The position numbers and the translations under genes are program-made. 11,354 nt of DNA from assembly GCA_018985235.1 (NCBI GenBank), contig JADGIG010000262.1:1-11354 (forward strand), given 5' to 3'. Origin of the DNA: Sanchytrium tribonematis (lineage: Eukaryota > Sanchytriomycota > Sanchytriomycetes > Sanchytriales > Sanchytriaceae). Of this stretch, positions 5,775 through 11,354 are shown piece after piece. Under the pieces are notes generated by a model that was given only the letters and a program-made list of their open reading frames with translations, ran no database searches and was not told the origin of the DNA. How positions within the stretch are numbered: position 1 is the first letter of the stretch; every line of letters begins with the position of its first letter.

Positions 5775-8700
5775 CTAACTATCTTTTAAGGTCAAAATAA
5801 AGATTCTCTGATAAGAAAGTTCTTCTTTTTCATGATTCGTTACAATAAGCATATGGTCGCAATTATTGTCAAGACATTGTATATGGCTTCCGCGAATAAT
5901 TTGTTCCAAATCGCCAGTATTGACATCTCTTATTTCAATAAAGGAATCATCAAAAGCTAAAATGAATGGCATGCAGAAAGCAAACTGTTTCGGTTGACCT
6001 TCCCAATATATTACAAAATCAGGTTTTGCTCGTCTCCCACTTCTGTCCACAAAAAATGCAAATTCTAAATAAGTAGGTTTTACCATTATAACAAAGTAAA
6101 AATAATCCATGAGCCCTGTACAGAGCGATTGGCTGCAGATTGTCTACCTTGATCGCAAATGCTAAATTTTCATCTTCTGGATCCAAAAGTCCCTGAGTCA
6201 ACAAAGAGTCCAGGTCTACAATCTCGAAACCTTTAGTGCAGCCAACACATATTTTGGTCTTTAAAAAATGTATGGAGGTGGATTCGCTAGGTATGTAAAG
6301 CTCGCGATACAATTTGACTGCATCACCTGATGCCCTTTTAAAAAATTTTGATAAGCCAGCATTCTTTTTTTGCTCTGATAGTGGCTCATAAGCCTTAATC
6401 GTGCTGCTTAGCGAAGTCGACTTAACGACGCATACTAGAGGCTTTTGAGAAGATATTCCTGTTTTAAAAAATGAGACATGTGAGCTAATTTTTTTGCAGG
6501 AAAGTAAACTTGCAATTTCATTTAAAGATATAATTTCTTTGGGACAGCTATAAACAACCTTATCAACCATGAATATAATTTGGTCTTCAATGACCTCGAC
6601 CTGAGACACAAATTCACATTCTATTATTTTTTTGATTGAAATTTTTTCTCTTTGACCATTAAAATCAGTCAAATCATTATTTATAAATTGAGCAGACGAA
6701 TGTCTATTAATACTCGTATTTTGAATACTAAGCGTGGAAAGCATAGGTTCGCTTTTACTTCTATGCTGGAAAACAGCATAATTTGCATGATAAAGACCAT
6801 CTTGGCAACCAAATATAATAGTGCCATCATTCATAACAAACGCGCAATGAATTATAATAGATTGATCAGATATTAATTCCTTACTAGTGATCACATCAAG
6901 ACATTGTTCCTGGACCAATTTCTGTTGCTTGATAATAGCTTCAAGCCATGCCTTTCGATCAGCAAAACTACTTGCTACCAATGTAATAGATTCAATTTTT
7001 TTCCCCAAGTATTCAATGACAAATTCAAAAGACTTGTTAAAATTAGTTAAGCTTTCGAGGCTCTGGATGCTATCTGCCTTATTGAGTGAATCGTGAGATA
7101 AATTGTGCGGAATAGAAACTTTTGATTGAAAAGGCTCTTGCGATTCTGATTCCGTACTTTGATCTTTTTTAACTCTTAAAACAAAATCATTTTCTTCTGG
7201 CGAATCTCCAATTATAAAATCATTTGACGATAGGAGCTCCTCGGAATCTTTTCGAATGCTGTCGGCCGCAGGTTCCTTGAAGGCTAAATCGGTTTGACTT
7301 TCGGTCATGCTTTCCTGCTGATGTATAATTTGTTGTATTAGGTCATTGACATGGCTGTCTGAAACCTTATCCTGGCCACTTAATTCTAAGGTAGCTTCTT
7401 TTGAGTATTCATCCTTTTTGGGATTTTTCCTCTCTTCATAGCTTTGTTTCAACGATTTTCTACCTGTCAGGGCTGACTCCTTTGCTTTCCGGTACAAACT
7501 ATTCTTTTTTCGCTCTTGACTCAAGGAGCGCCGCCTCTCCTCGGTCATATTCTTCCTTGCTAGACCTAACCATCTACTAGCTCCAACAACACTTAAAATT
7601 CCGATCTTATGCTCGTCCAAAACATTTTCCAAACTACTTATATGTATCAACTGTAACAATAATGGCCAACCACTTATTTTATACTTTTGCTTTTTCTTTC
7701 TCATTACAACCAGACAGTTTCCCAAGAGTAACAAATATACACTGTCTATTTGATCCCCAATCTTACGCTTTAAAGGACCTTCTCTAAGAATCGTCTGCTC
7801 GGGACTAGCCAATTTTAAGGTGTATTTTTTGCGATCTTTGTTTAAAATCAGTTCATCATACATATTAAGCTTGACCCTGTTTTCGGATTCTCCACTAAGT
7901 TCATTGACTTTGGTCATAATATCTTTAATTATATCCATACTTCTCTCGTACCAAATGCTCTCGGTTTTAAAATCAAAATGATTGTGAATATGTAAGTGGT
8001 ATCCCGGTGGACAATCGAGATGCTCTGAAAAATCATCATTTAAAACTTTTCGGATGATTGTGCTCATTAGTAAAGAATAGCGTCCTAATCTTGTTGTGGG
8101 TCTGTTTAACCAACTTTGAATTTCCAACCTACGCGATAATTCATGCTTTTCACAGGCTTGAATGGTTAAAGGATTGGTAATTTTTAAATTATCATAGCGC
8201 TGTTTGCTGTAAGGTAATTTCTTGGCAATATCAGTGTAATATGGAAGTAAAAGTGGAAAGTATCTCTCAAATATGTCTGAAAAATGAATACCAGTGCCAT
8301 TGGTAAACGCAGACGTGGTAGATTTTCCGAAGATATCAAATCGTTTAACTATACACAAATACATGTATAAATGAATGGACCTAATCATCCGTATTGTGTC
8401 GATTTCGAAAAGACTGTCTTTGCCTAAAGTAGAATGAAAAACCTCAAATGTGAATAAATCTTTTACGTAGTCTAGTTCAGTTGATAAAAGTTCATTAACA
8501 AAGACATTAGATGTGATCAGTTGGTATTGATTCAGGTTTTCATGAATTGTAATGACGTTTTCCTCGGTACATTCCATGTGAAACAAATCTTTATATCCTA
8601 TATCATCAAGGATGCCCACATTAATAGGTATTTTAAAAGGACAGGTACATGAATAACACTGATATATCTGATTAAAATCGCCCTCAACGAATATAGATTT

Positions 8701-8964
8701 TGCAAGAATTGGCTTACGAGTACATGTGCAGCTCATGCAATTTAAAAGATTAATAATAAGTCCTGAAGAAAGTCGTAAATACTGAATGGGAATAATTTGC
8801 ATGTTATCTAATAAATATGGATAAAACTCTCTTAATATAAGTAAAGCCAAGGAACGGTGCATAGGGACAATTTTACAGAGAGTATTGATCATAGAGTGAC
8901 CCGTCAGTAACCTTTGTTGGTGCAAATGATGTTGTAAAATCATTGGATAGAGTTGACTTAGCAT
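5775..8964 (-). CDS. Rom2/Rgf-like Rho guanine nucleotide exchange factor (DH-split PH-CNH)
   Basis: This is a probable activator of a Rho1-type GTPase in cell-wall/polarity signalling, acting at the plasma membrane. Exons 8964-6084 and 6064-5775 give 1056 residues. The DH domain spans about 150-310, with the diagnostic helix WLNRPTTRLGRYSLLM (285-300). A PH domain follows in two halves: 388-445 (PLKRKIGDQIDSVYLLLLGN) and 644-682 (FEFVIEYLGKKIESITLVAS, then RKAWLEAI), interrupted by a roughly 200-residue Lys/Glu/Ser-rich insertion. A CNH domain runs from about 700 to the end; splicing restores LLCYNEFAFFVDRSGRR, a conserved CNH strand. No DEP domain is visible; instead the N-terminus has two copies of C-x-S-C-T-C (76-81 and 103-108). 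The first ATG is 8964, with no ATG in the open frame upstream. It stops with TAG and lacks a stop-overlapping AATAAA. Confidence 0.93.
6065..6083 (-). other. 19-nt spliceosomal intron in the RhoGEF gene
   Basis: On the minus strand the intron reads GTAAAACCTACTTATTTAG and interrupts a Glu codon after its first base (phase 1). Removal joins CYN to EFAFFVDRSG within the CNH domain; retention adds 21 codons and stops. CTTAT occupies positions 11-15, A at 14, exactly as in the elongase intron. Confidence 0.95.
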
Positions 8965-9130
8965 TCAATTCTAAACAATGTTTGATCCCAAAGTAAATTG
9001 CAAAATGTAACGTCCAAAGCGATTAATTTAAATATCGAGCGCAACTACTGTATAAAATCAATAAAAATAATCAAAATCATATTTAGTAAATAATTAATTG
9101 GAGGAGTATTTGCTGAAACAAAACCTTACA
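8965..9130. promoter_or_regulatory. Divergent promoter region between RhoGEF and acyltransferase
   Basis: This 166-bp AT-rich spacer must drive both genes. TATAAAA at 9051-9057 lies about 75 bp upstream of the acyltransferase ATG and is a plausible TATA element for that gene. No CACGTG is present. Confidence 0.4.
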
Positions 9131-10063
9131 ATGTTGCCATTCAGCCATATTTTGAAGCTGACAGGCCTTGGGATAGGGTTTATGGCAATAAATATAATTG
9201 GACACGCCTTCCAAATATTATCACTAACCCTTTACTGGAATTACTCGCTATTTTACAGCGTGAATAGTAAAATAGTTGGGTTTCTCTGGCGCTTAGCTCA
9301 GCAATTATTCGAGCAAGTCAACGGTGCAACTGTTACTTTTTCAAAGAATGTAGAATCCATAAAGAATGATGGTAAAAATGGGTTTATCATGTCAAATCAT
9401 TTGAGCTATAGCGATTGGTATTTATTGCACGCTTTTGCAATGCGAGCTGGAATCTTGGGTTACTTAAGATATTTTGCAAAAGACACTTTAAAATATATAC
9501 CAATTTTTGGGTGGGGAATGTGGATCATGGGTATGTTATTTGTAAAACGAAGCAGCAAGGAAGATGGCGCAAGAATTCAACAGCAATTCCTAAAATTTCA
9601 AAAGTGCAGAGATCCTGTTTACATAGTTAGTTTTCTTGAGGGCACACGTCTCACACAGTCCAAATTAGCACGATCCCAGCACTATTCAAAAGAGAATAAC
9701 TTTCCCATTCTTAAACACGTGCTATTTCCCAGATATAAAGGGTTTGTAACAACTATCCAAGCACTTCGAGATAAAGGCCTTACTAAAGTATATGACCTTA
9801 CCATCGGGTATTACCATATTCCCACACAAACAGTCAATGAAGTAATTCCAAGAATACATACACTAAATGCTAGACCTCCAAAAGAATGGAGATTTCATGT
9901 TCACGTTGATGAATATATGGTCTCTGACTTGCCACTGGATAATGCGGGCCTGAGGCAATGGGTTATTGATCGATATGTTGAAAAAGACAAACGAATTGCC
10001 AGTTGGTGCCAAAAGTTTCCGAATGTAAAGGATGATGGAATAATTACACTACCATACTTTTGA
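9131..10063 (+). CDS. 1-acylglycerol-3-phosphate / lysophospholipid acyltransferase (PlsC family, LCLAT1/AGPAT5/Cst26-like)
   Basis: This membrane enzyme of the ER transfers an acyl chain from acyl-CoA to a lysophospholipid. From the ATG at 9131 the protein has 310 residues; an open frame reaches back to 9098 only with a TTG, so I reject that start. An N-terminal hydrophobic segment (about 11-36) likely anchors it. PlsC motifs are present in order: NHLSYSDW (89-96; the catalytic His90 and Asp95 of HX4D), the GWGMWIMGMLFVKR block (about 127-140), FLEGTR (168-173), and PRYKGF (200-205). The sequence after EGTR (LTQSKLARSQHY ... VLFPRYKGF) and VYDLTIGYY match the AGPAT3-5/LCLAT1 branch, which includes yeast Cst26/Psi1, involved in phosphatidylinositol acyl remodelling. 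Exact substrate is unknown. No intron. The TGA stop overlaps AATAAA, and the WDR5 stop is 6 bp away. Confidence 0.92.
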   Translation: MLPFSHILKLTGLGIGFMAINIIGHAFQILSLTLYWNYSLFYSVNSKIVGFLWRLAQQLFEQVNGATVTFSKNVESIKNDGKNGFIMSNHLSYSDWYLLHAFAMRAGILGYLRYFAKDTLKYIPIFGWGMWIMGMLFVKRSSKEDGARIQQQFLKFQKCRDPVYIVSFLEGTRLTQSKLARSQHYSKENNFPILKHVLFPRYKGFVTTIQALRDKGLTKVYDLTIGYYHIPTQTVNEVIPRIHTLNARPPKEWRFHVHVDEYMVSDLPLDNAGLRQWVIDRYVEKDKRIASWCQKFPNVKDDGIITLPYF

Positions 10064-10074
10064 ATAAATTTATT
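10063..10074. terminator. Palindromic bidirectional poly(A) signal AATAAATTTATT
   Basis: A perfect 12-bp palindrome spans the gap between two convergent genes. On the plus strand AATAAA (10063-10068) starts with the A of the acyltransferase TGA. On the minus strand AATAAA (10074-10069) embeds the whole TAA stop of WDR5. One short element thus supplies a stop-overlapping poly(A) signal to each gene. The sequence is certain; its function is inferred. Confidence 0.6.
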
Positions 10075-11098
10075 GGGTCAAGCTGCTATAAATGTGGATC
10101 ATTTTGTCCATTCCCCCACTGACGATAAGATTTTCAGTTGGATGACAGTCAACACTGAGAACGACACCTTCATGGGCGGTAATGGTCTGTTCAATGGCTT
10201 TGCTTTGCAGATTCCAAATAAGTATTTTTGAATCTTCGCTTCCACTCACAATATACTTATTGCCAGTTATAGAAAATGTAGCATATATACAGAATTTCTC
10301 ATTAGTATGTCCCAAATAGGTCTTCAGACATTTACCATTATAAAAATTCCAAAGTTGAAGTTGATTATTTAAAGTCGCACTTAGAATATATTTTCCATTG
10401 GGAGAGAATCGAACAAAACTAACAGGTGACGCAGCTTCATTTACAAGTGTTTTTATACATTGACCTGTGGAAACATCCCAAATTCGGACTAGTTGATCGT
10501 AGCTACCGCTGACAATCAACGTGCCATCTCTATTAAAATTAATTCCAGTTACGGGATCGGAATGAGCGGGCAATGTTTTCAAACATTCTCCTTTTTCAGC
10601 ATCCCATATTCTAATTGTTTCATCAAAACTACCACTCGCAATATAATTGCCTTGTGGTGCATAATTTACACAAAATACAAAATGAGTATGACCTCGCAGT
10701 ATTTTCGAAGCTTGCAATGATTCAGTATGAGTAGGCTCAAAAATCCCATAAATACGCAAAGTTTTGTCATCACTGGCACTACAAATATGAACAGAATTTG
10801 GATGCCAGTCGATGTCACTAATTCCCTGTGTGTGTCCTTCCAGCGTTTTAAAAAGAGTGCCTTCAGAAGAGTTCCAGATCTTAATGGTTTTATCTGAAGA
10901 GCAACTGGCTATCCATTTTCCATCCGGGCTAAATTTCACACAGCTAACCGTTTTTTTGTGTCCTGCCAACTTGTATTTTAATTTGTAATTTGGAGAGGCT
11001 GAATCGAGTTTTTGCCTCTTATTATTGTCCAAGTCAGATTGAATTTCTTCTGGGGCGGGACGCACCAAATCAGTTTTGACTGCCATTAGATTGGTCAT
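10070..11098 (-). CDS. WDR5: WD40-repeat protein WDR5/Swd3, core of SET1/MLL-type histone H3K4 methyltransferase complexes
   Basis: This seven-bladed beta-propeller scaffolds COMPASS-type H3K4 methyltransferases in the nucleus. The protein has 342 residues from the ATG at 11098; extending to 11104 would need GTG. An N-terminal tail with a basic KRQK patch (about 28-31) precedes seven WD repeats from about residue 37 to the end. It follows human WDR5 closely: [93 protein letters not shown]-like [13 protein letters not shown]. The arginine-pocket residues are mostly kept: the residue matching human Phe133 is Phe142, Cys270 and Asp in SASDD are kept, while Phe263 is replaced by Tyr272. Blade two carries a few extra residues ([13 protein letters not shown]). 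No intron. The TAA is embedded in AATAAA. Two CACGTG sites lie upstream. Confidence 0.95.
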   Translation of the reverse strand: MTNLMAVKTDLVRPAPEEIQSDLDNNKRQKLDSASPNYKLKYKLAGHKKTVSCVKFSPDGKWIASCSSDKTIKIWNSSEGTLFKTLEGHTQGISDIDWHPNSVHICSASDDKTLRIYGIFEPTHTESLQASKILRGHTHFVFCVNYAPQGNYIASGSFDETIRIWDAEKGECLKTLPAHSDPVTGINFNRDGTLIVSGSYDQLVRIWDVSTGQCIKTLVNEAASPVSFVRFSPNGKYILSATLNNQLQLWNFYNGKCLKTYLGHTNEKFCIYATFSITGNKYIVSGSEDSKILIWNLQSKAIEQTITAHEGVVLSVDCHPTENLIVSGGMDKMIHIYSSLTQ

Positions 11099-11101
11099 TT
11101 T

Positions 11102-11107
11102 CACGTG
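11102..11107. promoter_or_regulatory. CACGTG palindrome just upstream of the WDR5 start
   Basis: CACGTG lies 4-9 nt upstream of the WDR5 ATG, probably in the 5' UTR or at the transcription start. With its flank (ATTTTCACGTG on the plus strand) it repeats the 11-mer found upstream of eL32. Confidence 0.35.
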
Positions 11108-11170
11108 TTTCCTCCTAATCCCGGACTCTAAAAGGAGTTATTCTTGTATTCCGTTTTTGATTGGATGTTA

Positions 11171-11176
11171 CACGTG
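11171..11176. promoter_or_regulatory. Second CACGTG palindrome upstream of WDR5
   Basis: It lies 73-78 nt upstream of the WDR5 ATG and shares TTCACGTG (minus strand) with the other two intergenic copies. It could serve WDR5 or a divergent gene to the right. Confidence 0.4.
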
Positions 11177-11266
11177 AACGTTGTTTAATCAAATTTTTAA
11201 GACAATCTCCCTCAATCATTCACACTAAATAGTCTGCGGTTCTATGTTAATAGAATCTCCTGGGAA

Positions 11267-11354
11267 ATGTTTAGGATATTAATGAATGGTATAGAAAAAA
11301 GATCATTTAGATTTTTTGGTTGAACTATTCTACATATTTTGTCAAATGTTTATT
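11267..11354 (+). CDS. Weak candidate 5' end of a gene running off the right edge
   Basis: An ATG at 11267 lies 168 bp from the WDR5 start, the same spacing as the other divergent pairs (160 and 166 bp). The direct reading stops after 18 codons (TGA at 11321-11323). Removing a possible intron at 11289-11310 (GTATAG...CATTTAG, 22 nt) gives an open frame to the window end, MFRILMNDFLVELFYIFCQM and on. The 3' end of that intron fits the local pattern, but its length differs from the four 19-nt introns. No family is recognisable from so few residues. Confidence 0.2.

Noticed and set aside
5775-6110. Separate 111-residue gene after the RhoGEF
   Set aside because: It is the last exon of the RhoGEF CNH domain, joined by the intron at 6065-6083.
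9098-9130. Upstream start of the acyltransferase
   Set aside because: The codon at 9098 is TTG; the first ATG is 9131, ahead of the membrane segment.
11099-11104. Two extra codons on WDR5
   Set aside because: The codon at 11104 is GTG and overlaps the CACGTG palindrome; ATG at 11098 is used instead.
1-11354. Lipid/polarity gene cluster (elongase, acyltransferase, PH-like protein, MARK kinase, RhoGEF)
   Set aside because: Themes overlap loosely, but eL32, PEP carboxykinase and WDR5 are interspersed, orientations are mixed, and nothing indicates co-regulation; ordinary compact packing explains it.
1-11354. Mobile elements, CRISPR arrays, tRNA or rRNA genes
   Set aside because: No terminal repeats, transposase or reverse transcriptase motifs, spaced direct repeats or cloverleaf-like sequences were seen on either strand.

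Overview
This window is AT-rich, very compact nuclear DNA from a microbial eukaryote. Standard-code stops of all three kinds end real genes, so a ciliate-type code is not indicated. The gene set is opisthokont and fungal in flavour: a Rom2/Rgf-like RhoGEF (DH, split PH, CNH), an ATP-dependent PEP carboxykinase of the yeast PCK1 type, a MARK/Kin1 kinase with a KA1 domain, and a WDR5/Swd3 protein. I infer an early-diverging fungus or fungal relative with a reduced, gene-dense genome (a Rozella-like or other opisthosporidian lineage would fit). The genus is not proven from the sequence.

Layout, left to right: 1-530 has no confident gene, only two weak ORFs and a short uORF. ELO fatty-acid elongase (+, 531-1431, one intron) converges on ribosomal protein eL32 (-, 1448-1834). 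Upstream of eL32 on the same strand lie PEP carboxykinase (-, 1919-3611, one intron) and a 200-residue PH-like protein (-, 3687-4308, one intron). A MARK/Kin1 kinase (+, 4469-5770) diverges from the PH-like gene and converges on a long RhoGEF (-, 5775-8964, one intron). An LPA-acyltransferase-family gene (+, 9131-10063) diverges from the RhoGEF and converges on WDR5 (-, 10070-11098). The right end (11099-11354) is a promoter region that may hold the first exon of another divergent + gene.

The most striking content is the architecture. Four genes each carry one intron of exactly 19 nt. All four begin GTA, end in YAG and share an aligned A at intron position 14 with T at 12 and 15, which looks like a branch point compressed against the 3' splice site. 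Six of eight genes have an AATAAA poly(A) signal physically overlapping the stop codon. The WDR5/acyltransferase junction is a 12-bp palindrome that gives each convergent gene its own AATAAA. Convergent genes are 4, 6 and 16 bp apart, while divergent starts are about 160-166 bp apart. The gene products (lipid synthesis, gluconeogenesis, translation, cell polarity/Rho signalling, chromatin) do not form an evident pathway; I read the neighbourhood as ordinary compact packing.
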